From contig DUPB01000152.1 of NCBI GenBank assembly GCA_012838585.1, positions 1-53,729 of the forward strand: a DNA stretch of 53,729 nucleotides. The letters run 5' to 3'. Below the pieces are notes generated by a model that did no database searches, was not told the origin of the DNA, and saw only the letters and a program-made list of their open reading frames with translations. The stretch comes from Bacteroidales bacterium (GTDB taxonomy: Bacteria; Bacteroidota; Bacteroidia; Bacteroidales; Dysgonomonadaceae). Position 1 is the stretch's first letter, and each line of letters opens with the position of its first letter. Position numbers and translations under genes: made by a program. Shown in pieces: positions 17,994 to 27,393 of the stretch.

Positions 17994-19541
17994 TTAATAA
18001 TAGACCACTTTTCCCGGTTTCTTCTTGGAGTAGACGATCACGTCGTTCGCCTCCACCCGGTAGCCGTTGGGAATGGCTTTCGCTTTCAGGGTGATGCTGT
18101 TCTCCCCCTCTTTCAGGTCGTAGTTCCAGGTGATGTCATGTCGTCTGACACGGTTGTTCGTGGGGATTTTCGCCACTTCGTACAGTTCATCGTTGATGTA
18201 GACCTCAATTTCGAAGACCTCATCGGGCAGCCTGCTGTTTTTTATCGCCCTGCCAGTCAAAACGAATCCCGAACCTTGGATGTTGAACGACGCTTCCAGG
18301 TTATTGCTGTTCATATGGGCGCCAATCCTTCTTCTCTCGACCGGGTAGAGCCCTTCAAAGCTTTTTTCGTAGGGAACAGGTTTGGGTTCCTGGTACTTGA
18401 TGGTGAAGGTATCGCCGTTTAGTTTACCACCTTTTTTCACGATCATTTCGCTCGCGTGGCGGAAACCGGTTTCGTACACCTTGTTGAGAGACATTTCGAT
18501 ATGCGCGAAGTTCAGATCTTCCACCTTGTCCAGTCCCTGCTTCCAATAGGCCGGTATCTTGTCGTAGCCGATCATCGTTCCCAGTATTCCAGCCGCGTTG
18601 GCCGGGTTGCAGTCCGAGTCGTACCCGCACCGCGTGCTGATATCGATGGTCGCCCCGTAGTCGCCCTTGCCGTAAAGCAGTCCAATCACGATGTAGGCAC
18701 CGTTGATGGTGGCATCGATGTTGAAGGGTTTGAAGACCCCATCCGGGCAACCGATATCTGCCGTCCACTTCTTTTGCGCTTCGAACCATGCTTTCTTCCA
18801 GTCGTTCGGGTCTTCGCGGTAGCACTGTATCACGTCGGCGATACACTGGTAGTAGTTGCTCTTCTTCGGGATCGTTTTTAAGGCCTCTTCCACGATGAAT
18901 TCGATGTCATCATGCACGAAGGCCAGCGCGTACATGGCTGCCACGTAGATACCGCCGTACACACCATCGCCGTAATTCATGATATGGCCAATCCTCCAGC
19001 CGATCTCTGATGCGGAGTTGACCATCCCCGGGGACATCAGCCCCGCGAAGTCGGCCTCGATCTGGAAATCGATGTCATCGGCGTGCGGGTTGTTTTTCCA
19101 GTGCCCCGATTCTGGCGGCATGATACCGTTCAGGATATTGTAACGGGCTGCCTGGTTGGCGTGCCATAGCGGGTAACCCGCGTTGGCAAAGTATTGCGCG
19201 TGCAACGAGTCGGGCGCGTCCAGCCCGTGCTTGTCAAATACCTGCACGAATGTCAGGTCCATGTAGACATCGTCGTATAACCCCGGTGAGTTTTCGTAGT
19301 ACCAGAGCATCCGCGTGTCGTCCCACGGGATGGGAACCTCGTCGCCGATCATCGTCCCGTTCCATACGAATTCCGTGGGTCCGCCGTAGGTGCATCCAAT
19401 CACCTGGCCTGCCCACCCTCCTTTAATTTTATCCAGCAGTTCACCTTTGCTGATGCTGTATTCTGTTGCAGGCGTGTTGCCTTTGTTGCACGACAAAAGG
19501 ATGATCGCGCCCAAGCAAATAATAGTTGTTACTTTTCGCAT
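17994..19541 (-). CDS. ADP-ribosylglycohydrolase (ARH)-fold lipoprotein
   Basis: A 515-residue lipoprotein (MRKVTTIICLGAIILLSC, lipid-modified Cys18). The ARH domain (about 28-370) has LYDDVYMDLTF (DD at 90-91), ADDIDFQIEADF, and CGYDSDCNPANAAG, matching the metal-binding acidic positions of the family. The last about 130 residues are a beta-sandwich rich in Asn, Glu and Val. The overall architecture and many blocks (GPTEFxW, NGAYxxIGxLYGK, STRCGxDSDCNPxNAAG) are shared with the protein at 15033, so the two arose by duplication. It sits 63 bases after the DUF4998 gene, across a strong hairpin, and starts the ARH-PHP-ARH-GH127 block. Extracellular or periplasmic site of action is predicted; the substrate is unknown. 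Confidence 0.88.
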   Translation of the reverse strand: MRKVTTIICLGAIILLSCNKGNTPATEYSISKGELLDKIKGGWAGQVIGCTYGGPTEFVWNGTMIGDEVPIPWDDTRMLWYYENSPGLYDDVYMDLTFVQVFDKHGLDAPDSLHAQYFANAGYPLWHANQAARYNILNGIMPPESGHWKNNPHADDIDFQIEADFAGLMSPGMVNSASEIGWRIGHIMNYGDGVYGGIYVAAMYALAFVHDDIEFIVEEALKTIPKKSNYYQCIADVIQCYREDPNDWKKAWFEAQKKWTADIGCPDGVFKPFNIDATINGAYIVIGLLYGKGDYGATIDISTRCGYDSDCNPANAAGILGTMIGYDKIPAYWKQGLDKVEDLNFAHIEMSLNKVYETGFRHASEMIVKKGGKLNGDTFTIKYQEPKPVPYEKSFEGLYPVERRRIGAHMNSNNLEASFNIQGSGFVLTGRAIKNSRLPDEVFEIEVYINDELYEVAKIPTNNRVRRHDITWNYDLKEGENSITLKAKAIPNGYRVEANDVIVYSKKKPGKVVYY

Positions 19542-19558
19542 TTATATAAGGAATAAAT

Positions 19559-19588
19559 AACGTGAGTTCTTTATATCGAACTCACGTT
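19559..19588 (-). terminator. Terminator or attenuator inside the PUL
   Basis: A perfect 11-bp stem AACGTGAGTTC / GAACTCACGTT with an 8-base loop lies between the DUF4998 gene and the ARH gene. On minus it is followed by the U-rich TTATTTATTCC. It would let the SusC-SusD-binding-protein part be made in excess over the enzyme part. Confidence 0.7.
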
Positions 19589-19604
19589 AAGTTAATTAAA
19601 TGTT

Positions 19605-20801
19605 TTACTCTGCATCTGCATCGTATCCATAGAACTCTATTTCCCATAGGTCAATCCATCCGCTGCCTGATCGGGAGTTTTTCCACACTATGGCAAAATA
19701 CTGGAAGTTCTGCATTTCCGACCATGTTCTTGTCCATGTGGCTGTACCAAACCAAAAGGTTGTTGATAGCCAATTGCCTTTGGCGATGGCATCGGCAAAC
19801 CCGGGGGAGTTCGCGTAATCGCCTCCCGCGTTGGGGTCAAACGGCACGTTGCCCCAGTACATCTCCACGCTGTTCGCGAAGCGCCTGTTGTAGGTGAACT
19901 GATCCTGGTACAAGGAGACCTTGTTGATGTAGTAGGAGTCTTTTTGCGCATCTATCACCATTATTTTCGGGAAAACAGCCGCTAGCGCTCCTTGTGCGCT
20001 CACCCACCGGTTATCTCTGTTGATAATGCCATCCACCACTTCCGAGGGCATAAAGCTGCTACTCCATATCTGTCCATCGGTCACTGTAACGTTCCACGAC
20101 TTGCAGTCTAACAATCCGGCAATAGCCGTAGGTGATCTGATCCAGTCGTTCCAGATGGTATCCAGGCCATCGGTAGGACAATAGCTGGAGCTAAATTGAA
20201 ACCTCCTTCCGGTCGCTGCATCGGGGAACGATACTTTATTGTTGTTCACGTCCATTGTCTCGTCCAGTTCAACAATATCGCCATTTTTGTCGATGTATCT
20301 GAATCGGGTGGCTATCATCTCATCGGTGCCGAAGCTCATCACCACCTCCGCGGACGATCCTACAATCTCTGCCGATACAACGGTGCGTTCGGCGTGCGTT
20401 AAGAGCCAGTTCTCCGCGTAGGGTGACACGGTAATCTCCGTGGGCATTGACTGGTTGCCTTTGGAATCGAAGTTGATCAACTCAAACGTGTAAGACCTCT
20501 CTTCCAGTTTGTCGATGATAATCTCGATCTTGTTGCCGGTGAAAGACGCGTAGTTAATCTCCTTAACCTCGGCCTTGTTGTTCCAATAGACCTTGGCCGA
20601 AGTGACCGACGGGTCTTTGGGCGCTTTCCACACGAGCTTCACGCGCTTGTAACCCCTGAATGCTTTCAAGTCATTGGTCATCTCGGGGTAAACGTATCCA
20701 CCTTTCTTGACGAATTCCATGTAGATGTCATCTTGGTTTTTACATGAACTCACGCAAACTGCCACAAGGAAAGCTATCAGTAAATATGCATTTTTCTTCA
20801 T
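19605..20801 (-). CDS. DUF4998 domain lipoprotein, probable surface glycan-binding protein
   Basis: A 398-residue lipoprotein. I prefer ATG at 20801 (MKKNAYLLIAFLVAVCVSSC) to the GTG at 20828 or ATG at 20822, because it gives a normal signal peptide with lipobox VSSC. The N-terminal half (GYVYPEMTNDLKAFRGYKRV, KLVWKAPKDPSVTSAKVYW) matches the DUF4998 domain found in proteins encoded beside SusD. The C-terminal half (about 240-398) is discoidin-like, with aromatic residues and the closing strand GWIDLWEIEFYGYD. Such proteins commonly act as surface glycan-binding proteins next to SusC/SusD; for this one that is inference. It starts 32 bases after the DUF4959 gene and ends just before a terminator. 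Confidence 0.82.
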   Translation of the reverse strand: MKKNAYLLIAFLVAVCVSSCKNQDDIYMEFVKKGGYVYPEMTNDLKAFRGYKRVKLVWKAPKDPSVTSAKVYWNNKAEVKEINYASFTGNKIEIIIDKLEERSYTFELINFDSKGNQSMPTEITVSPYAENWLLTHAERTVVSAEIVGSSAEVVMSFGTDEMIATRFRYIDKNGDIVELDETMDVNNNKVSFPDAATGRRFQFSSSYCPTDGLDTIWNDWIRSPTAIAGLLDCKSWNVTVTDGQIWSSSFMPSEVVDGIINRDNRWVSAQGALAAVFPKIMVIDAQKDSYYINKVSLYQDQFTYNRRFANSVEMYWGNVPFDPNAGGDYANSPGFADAIAKGNWLSTTFWFGTATWTRTWSEMQNFQYFAIVWKNSRSGSGWIDLWEIEFYGYDADAE

Positions 20802-20833
20802 ACTGCTCAATGTTTTAATCATGCTCACGTTAC

Positions 20834-22123
20834 TTATCTATACTCTTCCAAGATCTGCCCGAAGGGGGTGATCTCTCCCAGTTGCACTTGTCCCACCTTG
20901 GCTTTGGTTTCCCAAGTGGCAAAGGTGTTGATAATCACTACCCGCAGGTACCGCAGTTCGTCGTGGGCGTTTTCATACAGGGTGTTGTCCATTTCGAATT
21001 CGGTGCCGATATTGAATATCTCGCGGTCTTCGGGTGTCCATGTGGGGGGAACAGACCCGTCCGGGTTGTAACCGGATGGTCTGGGCTGTTCGAAATAGCC
21101 CAGCTTGAACCAGCTGTCGTCAAATCCATGCTCATTCCCCGGCACCACCTGGCCAGTTGGCGCTAAACTACCCCAGAACTCGTATTCGCGGGGGTGGGCT
21201 CCGGTCCAGATGTTGTAATCGATTCGGGCCATTTTGGCGATGCGGCTAATTTTGGCGCGAACCCCTAAATCGATGGTAAGCCACTGGGGCATTGGGTTGC
21301 TCCCGTCACTCGCGTAAAAGTGGGGGATGGCAGAGACGCCTGAATCGTCCCATAAAGAGTGGATGGGATAGTAGGAGGAGTTGGTTGAGTAGGAGTTGTC
21401 GTCCCCCGGGTTGAAGTATCTAAATTTCTTTTTGTCGAGCCTCGATTCCTCCAACGGGGTCAACACCTTACTTATCATATCGGACTTGTTACCCCACCTA
21501 TCGCGGATGTAAACCCCGAATAGGGTCTCAACGCTCTCTAGTCCACGGCGAGCCAAGTAGATATCCTCGGCAGCCGTGAAGAGGGTGGTTACCTCGACCC
21601 ATCTCTTAGACTCTTCGGGAGCATTGATATTGGAGACATTTTTGTCAGCCAGCAAGCAGACCGCCAAGTCCGCGTTCGTGGTGTTGTTCATGATGTGAAT
21701 TTTAACGCCGCCAAAAGCCTCCTCGATGTCAAACTCCACGGTTTGCACGGCGGGCGGCAACGGGTTGATGGTGACCTTTACCGGTGTTGACCGTACCTCG
21801 TTCACGTTAAACGAGCTTACCTCCACATCCCGCGGTTGGGTGTCGGCGTAGCCAACAACGATCAAACTATCAAGGTAGCGCGATATTTTCGTGTTCACTA
21901 TCTCCCCGTTTCGTTCATAAGTAGCCACGATACCCTTTATGTTGTCATCGTTGGGTATCTTTACCTTGATCACGGCACCACCGGGAATACCAATCACCTC
22001 GGTGACCTCGGCCGGTTTGGGCACGGGTATCTTGTCGTCAATCTGATCAATTCGCCCGGCTTCATCACAGCTAAAGGATAGCCAAGCGAAGAGCAACACG
22101 CAACAATATATTAACTTTTTCAT
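20834..22123 (-). CDS. DUF4959/DUF5126/DUF5000 lipoprotein, probable surface glycan-binding protein
   Basis: A 429-residue lipoprotein (MKKLIYCCVLLFAWLSFSC). The order of domains fits the DUF4959 (about 20-120, VTEVIGIPGGAVIKVKIP), DUF5126 (about 125-235) and DUF5000 (about 260-429) arrangement seen in SusE/F-position proteins of many Bacteroidota PULs. The last domain is discoidin-like with conserved Trp and Tyr residues (WLTIDLGVRAKISRIAKM, EYEFWGS). It follows SusD by 27 bases and precedes the DUF4998 gene. It probably holds the glycan at the cell surface for the SusC/D complex; no binding specificity can be read from sequence. Confidence 0.85.
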   Translation of the reverse strand: MKKLIYCCVLLFAWLSFSCDEAGRIDQIDDKIPVPKPAEVTEVIGIPGGAVIKVKIPNDDNIKGIVATYERNGEIVNTKISRYLDSLIVVGYADTQPRDVEVSSFNVNEVRSTPVKVTINPLPPAVQTVEFDIEEAFGGVKIHIMNNTTNADLAVCLLADKNVSNINAPEESKRWVEVTTLFTAAEDIYLARRGLESVETLFGVYIRDRWGNKSDMISKVLTPLEESRLDKKKFRYFNPGDDNSYSTNSSYYPIHSLWDDSGVSAIPHFYASDGSNPMPQWLTIDLGVRAKISRIAKMARIDYNIWTGAHPREYEFWGSLAPTGQVVPGNEHGFDDSWFKLGYFEQPRPSGYNPDGSVPPTWTPEDREIFNIGTEFEMDNTLYENAHDELRYLRVVIINTFATWETKAKVGQVQLGEITPFGQILEEYR

Positions 22124-22150
22124 GTTCAGTCGTTTTATTTCATTATACCA

Positions 22151-24118
22151 TTACCATCCCAAGTTCTGTATGAGGTTTGGGTTTCTTTCAATCGTGCCCG
22201 TTTGGATGGGCCAAAAGTAGTTCTTCTGCGCGAAGGGCTGTTCGGCGATTAATATTTTCGTGTAGTACTCTTCCGGGTTGGGTGCGATTACCCTAAAGCC
22301 GTAGATGTTCTTCGCGTACTCGCTGCTTGCCTCTTTCCAGCGTCGCAGGTCCCAGAAGCGTTGGCTCTCGAAGGCAAGTTCGTTCAGCCTCTCCCGGTGG
22401 ATGATCTCGCGCATACCCGCTTTGCTGTTGTATCTCCCGGGGGAGGTGCTATGTTGGTCCCAAGAGGTCTTCACATCGGGGATACCCGCGCGTTCGCGTA
22501 CGGCATTGATGTGTTCAAACATCTCCGCGCTGTGCGCACCACTTGGTCCCTCGGCTTCATTGATGGCCTCCGCGTAAAGTAGGTAGAGGTCGGCCAGGCG
22601 AATCATGGGCCATGGGTACCAGTAGGTTGACAAGGCACTCCCATCGGCGCTCATGCGATTTCGGTAGGGGTACATCTTTTTGGGATAGTACCCTGTAACG
22701 GGACCCGACTCGCTACTGCTCTTCGCCAGGGCTTTACCCATGCGGTTTTCAATGGTGTAAATGTCCTTGGGTTGCAGGTCGTTATAGCTGGTCAGAGAGC
22801 CGACCCACTTACCGCCATCAAAGCCCAGGAAAGCGTAGAAGCGCGGCTCGCGTTCGAAATTCAGTTGAATGGTCGTGTATCCCTGTTCTATGTAGTAGGA
22901 GTGTGCTGCATCGCCATCGCGTAGCGCGTATTCATCCTTCCCTAACCTCTCCCTATCGAAGTTAAGGGGGAGTCCGTTGCTCGTGTAGAACTGTTCCGCG
23001 ATTTTCAACGGGACGCCGATAAAGGCGTAGCAACTCAAGGCATGCCTCCAGCCCAAGTCCTTGTACTGCAGGTTTGGACCCGTAAGTTGCTGCCACATGG
23101 ATAATTGCGTCCAGTTGCTTTGGGTGTTGCCCCAGATGATCTCCTCGTTCCACCGGTCGCACATCATGCCGCGCAGCGTGAAGTCGAGGTAGAGGGTGTC
23201 GTTCACCCGGTACTCATGGTCGTATTCGTACAGTTGTATATTGGCAAGTTTGGCAAGATCGATGGCCTCTTTACACGCTACTACGGCATCTTCCCACCGT
23301 TTTTGTTGTTCCGCTTCCGATTTATCCTGCGGGAACAGCTGTATGCCTCGAGCGTCTACTAGGGGTGCTTGATCCACGTTGTTGTTAAACAGGGGGCTGG
23401 CCGCGTAGACCGATACGCGGGCTTTGAGTGAAGCCGCGATGACTTGGTTTGTCCTTCCATACTCATCTACGGATGGATTCACCTGGGGGAGGTCCGGTAT
23501 GGCCTCATCCAGCAGTTCGATGACGTAGTCAAAGCAATCGTCGATGGGGTCACGGTAAACGCGTACCTGTTCAACGTCGGCATCGATAGGTAAGCTCTCT
23601 CTCACGATAGGTATCGGTCCCCATTTGCGGATCAGGTTAAAGTGAAAGTAAGCCTTGAGAAACTTCGCTTCGGCTTTCCATTGCTTTTTTTCCCACTCTT
23701 GCATGTCCGGAACTTGATCCACGTTTTCGATCAATATATCGCAACAGCGGATTCCCTGGTACATGTAGGCCCAGTCGTTGGCGTACACCGTTGTGGCGCT
23801 CTGTAGCCCCCTCGCGATTTGGAACATGCTACTGGGTACACGCCCTGCTGTGTTGGTGACCCTTCGTCCTACAAGGTCCCACAGTTCGTCGCCTCCCAGC
23901 AGCGCGGGGTCGTATCCCGAAGTGCCCTCTTCCGTCATGTAGGAGTAGCAGGTGCCTAGGTAGCGTATGGCGGTAGAGCGCAGGTTGAATGCCGTCTCGA
24001 TAGTTGCCATCCCATCATCGGGCACCACGTCCAGGTACTCGTTGCAAGCCGTCAGCCCGATAGTCAACGCGAGCGCGGCCAATTTAATTTTTTTGATGAT
24101 ATCTGTTCGCTTATTCAT
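22151..24118 (-). CDS. susD-like: SusD/RagB family nutrient-uptake outer membrane lipoprotein
   Basis: A 655-residue SusD-type lipoprotein (lipobox LTAC, Cys25), the substrate-capturing lid over the SusC transporter on the outer surface. Tetratricopeptide-like helices (about 85-330) carry the conserved KAEAKFLKAYFHFNLIRKWG block, and the C-terminal region has the typical WPMIRLADLYLLYAEAINEA and RLNELAFESQRFWDLRRW motifs, followed by a closing WPIQTGTIERNPNLIQNLGW. It starts 8 bases after SusC, as expected for a coupled pair. Members of this length are common; sugar specificity is not predictable. Confidence 0.95.
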   Translation of the reverse strand: MNKRTDIIKKIKLAALALTIGLTACNEYLDVVPDDGMATIETAFNLRSTAIRYLGTCYSYMTEEGTSGYDPALLGGDELWDLVGRRVTNTAGRVPSSMFQIARGLQSATTVYANDWAYMYQGIRCCDILIENVDQVPDMQEWEKKQWKAEAKFLKAYFHFNLIRKWGPIPIVRESLPIDADVEQVRVYRDPIDDCFDYVIELLDEAIPDLPQVNPSVDEYGRTNQVIAASLKARVSVYAASPLFNNNVDQAPLVDARGIQLFPQDKSEAEQQKRWEDAVVACKEAIDLAKLANIQLYEYDHEYRVNDTLYLDFTLRGMMCDRWNEEIIWGNTQSNWTQLSMWQQLTGPNLQYKDLGWRHALSCYAFIGVPLKIAEQFYTSNGLPLNFDRERLGKDEYALRDGDAAHSYYIEQGYTTIQLNFEREPRFYAFLGFDGGKWVGSLTSYNDLQPKDIYTIENRMGKALAKSSSESGPVTGYYPKKMYPYRNRMSADGSALSTYWYPWPMIRLADLYLLYAEAINEAEGPSGAHSAEMFEHINAVRERAGIPDVKTSWDQHSTSPGRYNSKAGMREIIHRERLNELAFESQRFWDLRRWKEASSEYAKNIYGFRVIAPNPEEYYTKILIAEQPFAQKNYFWPIQTGTIERNPNLIQNLGW

Positions 24119-24126
24119 AGTCCTAT

Positions 24127-27100
24127 TTATTTAAACGTTACGTTCAAACCCACGTTGATTGTTCTCTGGATGGGATAATTGAGTCCCGAGCTTCCCATTT
24201 CCGGGTCCCACATCTTAAAGTTACTCCAGCTAAACAGGTTTCTTCCCGACAGGTAGATGCGGAAATTGGAGAGATGCATCATTTTGGTGAGTTTTTCTGG
24301 GAAGGTGTACCCTAGTTCAACTTGTTTCAGGCGGAGGAACGACCCGTCTCTCATCCACCAGGTGCTGACGGGCGTGTTGTTGCGGTTGGTGTACGCGCTG
24401 TAGCGGGGCCAGAACGCGTAGATGTCGCGGTTGTCTTCGCTCCAATGGCTCTCATCGATACTTTTCAATAGCTGGGTGTCGCCAACGAACGGCGACATGT
24501 CTACCGCGTCAATCCAGAATGATTCGTTCGCCAGACCTTGGAAGAACACGGATGCATCGATACCCTTGTAGCCGGTAGAGATTCCAAACCCGTAGATGAT
24601 TTCAGGGGTAGTGGGGTTACCAATGGGTACCCTATCGGCTTCAGTGATCACACCATCTTGGTTCACATCGGTATACTTGATGTCCCCACCTCCGTATTGA
24701 GAACCAAACGCGGCTTGAGAGGGGCTGTTGGCTGCTTCTTCGTCATCGATAAAGAGCCGCTCGGCTATAAATCCCCACCTTTGCTTGATGGAGTAGCCTT
24801 TGTGGTGGCGCCAGTACTCTTTGTATTCCGGCTCCTCGTACACCTCATATCGGCTGGTGGAGTAGGTGAAGTTCGCACGGGCGGAGGTCCAAAAATCCTT
24901 GTTCCACGCGTGCTTGTAATCCGCTTGTATATCCACACCTTTTGCCGATGCTTCTCCAATGTTGGCCGAGATGGGGGCTTGCAGCCCCATCGTGTTTGTG
25001 ATGTCGGCACGGGTCATGAAGATATCGGAACGGGCTTCAGTAAAATATTCGGCGATGATGTCAACCTTATTGAACAGGCCAAGTTCAAGAGCGTAGTTCG
25101 TTTTCAGTGATTTCTCCCATGTGATGGCATCGTTCGCGTAACGTCTCACAGAGATTCCCGAGGAGGATACTCCCCGGTTCTCTCCAAAGTAGGATGTCCT
25201 GTTAGCATCCGTCATGATCATTTCCGACAGGTAGTAGAAGCGGTTGGTCGCGGAGCCTATGTTGTCGTTACCTACCAGCCCGTAGGAGTAACGGAGCTTG
25301 AGGTTGCTGACCACCTTGTTAAGCGGTTCAAAGAAGTTCTCTCTTGAGACAACCCACGCGAGGCCAAACGAGGGGAAGAAACCCCAGCGGTGATTCTTTG
25401 AGAAGCGTTCCGAGCCGTTGTAACCGAAGTTGAATTCTGAAAAGTACTTGCCATCCCACCCGTAGGTGAAGCGACCCGCCAGTCCCGCGTTTCGCGAGGG
25501 GAGTGAGAGCTGAAGGGATCCCGCGTTTGCCGTCAACTGTTCTCGAACCGTGAATACCATCAGTCCGCTCACGTTGCTTCGGCCAAAATCGCGCATCCAG
25601 TTTAACCGGCTTTCGGAGTACATGGTGCTAATCACGTTCTTTCCACCCTCGTTGTAGGTTAGGTAATCGGTGCCATTTTCATTCAAACGGGTAATCTTGT
25701 ATTCACCCGTGTAGGAGTCGTAGTGGTCTAACGCGTACCAGTAGGGTCTAAAAGTCCTGGAAATGGTGAAGTCCGAATAACGGGTCAGGTTAAATAGCGT
25801 CATGAAGTTTAATCCTTCAGTGATGAAGTCGAGCTTTTGGTTTAGTTCCACCGCGGCGATCATCTGTGAACGGTTCCAGTCTTTGTAACCCCTCACCATT
25901 TCCGCGTATGGGTTAATGTAACCACCATCGCCATAGTTTCCAAACAGGATGTGCTTGATGCCGATGTGGTCATCATCAATGGGGTAATAGGCGGGGAACA
26001 GCACGGGATCGGAGTGTAGCACTTGCCAGTAAACCGCGCTCCCCCCGTTTAGCGGGCCGGTGTAATCATCGAAGTTGCCCGTCAATCGAACGGCTAACCT
26101 GGTGTTTTTACCGGTGTTGATATCGATGTTGGAGCGGAGCGTGTAGTTCTTGGCATCAATGTTGTTGTTGAACGAGTTGCGCCTATCGACCTTCAAAATT
26201 CCCGTGTCGTGCATGAAGGCGCCGGAGACGTAGTAGGTTGCCACTTTCCCTCCCCCGCGAATCGAGATGTTGACGCGATTGCTGTTCGCGTAATCTTTAA
26301 ACAGCATTTTGTGCCAGTCGTTGCTTGGGTATATCAAGCGATTCGCATTGGGTTTGCCCGTCTGTTCAATCTTGTCGTAGCTATACATCAAGTCACCCAG
26401 CGGGTCGCGGGTGGTGATGGCCTCGTTGTAAGATTTCATATAGGTAACCGGGTCGGCCAATTCAATGTTTTGCGTGGGAGCCGAGATGGAGGTCTCCAAG
26501 CGGGCGAATATTTTGGCGGACCCTTCTTGGCCCCGCTTCGTTGTCACGTGAATCACGCCGTTTGCCCCGCGAGCCCCGTAGAGGGCGGTGGCGGTAGCGT
26601 CTTTCATGATGGAGAAGCTTTCGATGTCATCCGGCTGCAAACGTGCCAGGTCGGTACTTGTCAGCTCGATGTTGTCAATCAGGATCAGTGGGTTGGTGTT
26701 CGCGCCAAAGGTGGTGATGCCGCGAACGAAGAAGTCCGCGTTATCTTGACCCGGCTCGCCGGATCGCTGGTAGGCGATAACCCCTGCCACGTTCCCCGCC
26801 AGTGCTGTTGTCAAGTTGCTGGAGGGAACTTTCAGGTCGCCTGGGCTAACGGTGGTGATAGCACCGATCACGCTCTCTTTCTTCTGCCTCCCGAAAGCCA
26901 CGATCGTTACCTCTTCCAACTCGCTGGTCGCGGGCAACAACGCTACTTCGATGAAGGTCTTGTCACCAACGGCTACCGTTTGGGAAGTCATACCCAAAAA
27001 CGAAAAGGTGAGTTTGTCTGTAGTGTTGACTTTGATTTCAAATGTTCCATCAATGTCGGTTGATACACCCCTGGGTGTATTCTCGACCACGATACTCACC

Positions 27101-27240
27101 CCTGGTAGGGGCTCTCCCGTCTCTTGTTCAATTACTCGCCCCTTAACGGTAACCTGTTGTGCAAGCAGGTGTAGGGGAGCAATGAACAAGAAAAAGGTGA
27201 GGTACAAAACAAGGTTGCGTTTTTTTCTCATTTCATTCAT
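24127..27240 (-). CDS. susC-like: SusC/RagA family TonB-dependent outer membrane transporter
   Basis: A 1037-residue TonB-linked transporter. The ATG at 27240 (MNEMRKKRNLVLYL) is chosen over a TTG at 27255; ATG at 27231 is also possible. After the signal peptide comes a carboxypeptidase-regulatory-like domain (about 30-105, VTVKGRVIEQETGEPLPGVS), a TonB-box-like EEVTIVAFG, the plug with the LYGARGANGVIHVTTKRG block (about 225-243), and a beta-barrel ending in an aromatic residue (GLNVTFK). It imports the oligosaccharide into the periplasm using TonB energy. It is the first gene of the central PUL with a promoter about 150 bases upstream. No sigma/anti-sigma pair or hybrid two-component sensor is in the window. 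Confidence 0.95.
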   Translation of the reverse strand: MNEMRKKRNLVLYLTFFLFIAPLHLLAQQVTVKGRVIEQETGEPLPGVSIVVENTPRGVSTDIDGTFEIKVNTTDKLTFSFLGMTSQTVAVGDKTFIEVALLPATSELEEVTIVAFGRQKKESVIGAITTVSPGDLKVPSSNLTTALAGNVAGVIAYQRSGEPGQDNADFFVRGITTFGANTNPLILIDNIELTSTDLARLQPDDIESFSIMKDATATALYGARGANGVIHVTTKRGQEGSAKIFARLETSISAPTQNIELADPVTYMKSYNEAITTRDPLGDLMYSYDKIEQTGKPNANRLIYPSNDWHKMLFKDYANSNRVNISIRGGGKVATYYVSGAFMHDTGILKVDRRNSFNNNIDAKNYTLRSNIDINTGKNTRLAVRLTGNFDDYTGPLNGGSAVYWQVLHSDPVLFPAYYPIDDDHIGIKHILFGNYGDGGYINPYAEMVRGYKDWNRSQMIAAVELNQKLDFITEGLNFMTLFNLTRYSDFTISRTFRPYWYALDHYDSYTGEYKITRLNENGTDYLTYNEGGKNVISTMYSESRLNWMRDFGRSNVSGLMVFTVREQLTANAGSLQLSLPSRNAGLAGRFTYGWDGKYFSEFNFGYNGSERFSKNHRWGFFPSFGLAWVVSRENFFEPLNKVVSNLKLRYSYGLVGNDNIGSATNRFYYLSEMIMTDANRTSYFGENRGVSSSGISVRRYANDAITWEKSLKTNYALELGLFNKVDIIAEYFTEARSDIFMTRADITNTMGLQAPISANIGEASAKGVDIQADYKHAWNKDFWTSARANFTYSTSRYEVYEEPEYKEYWRHHKGYSIKQRWGFIAERLFIDDEEAANSPSQAAFGSQYGGGDIKYTDVNQDGVITEADRVPIGNPTTPEIIYGFGISTGYKGIDASVFFQGLANESFWIDAVDMSPFVGDTQLLKSIDESHWSEDNRDIYAFWPRYSAYTNRNNTPVSTWWMRDGSFLRLKQVELGYTFPEKLTKMMHLSNFRIYLSGRNLFSWSNFKMWDPEMGSSGLNYPIQRTINVGLNVTFK

Positions 27241-27393
27241 TTTTTCAAGTTGCAATGTGTCAATAAATGGTCTGTATTATTGTGTTTCCGTGTAAAACCT
27301 GATCGAGTGTCCTATAATTCAAGTTATTCGTGTGATCCATGCCTTGGTTTACCCTCCGGCAGGAAAAATGCCCCTATTCAAACTATTTTTTTG

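Noticed and set aside
26209-27063. 284-codon plus-strand open frame opposite SusC
   Set aside because: Fully antisense to the SusC N-terminal and plug region; the translation has no recognisable features.
24127-27255. TTG start for SusC at 27255, and similar TTG/GTG starts at 12861 and 20828
   Set aside because: Nearby ATG codons give better signal peptides or N-termini, so the ATG starts were preferred.
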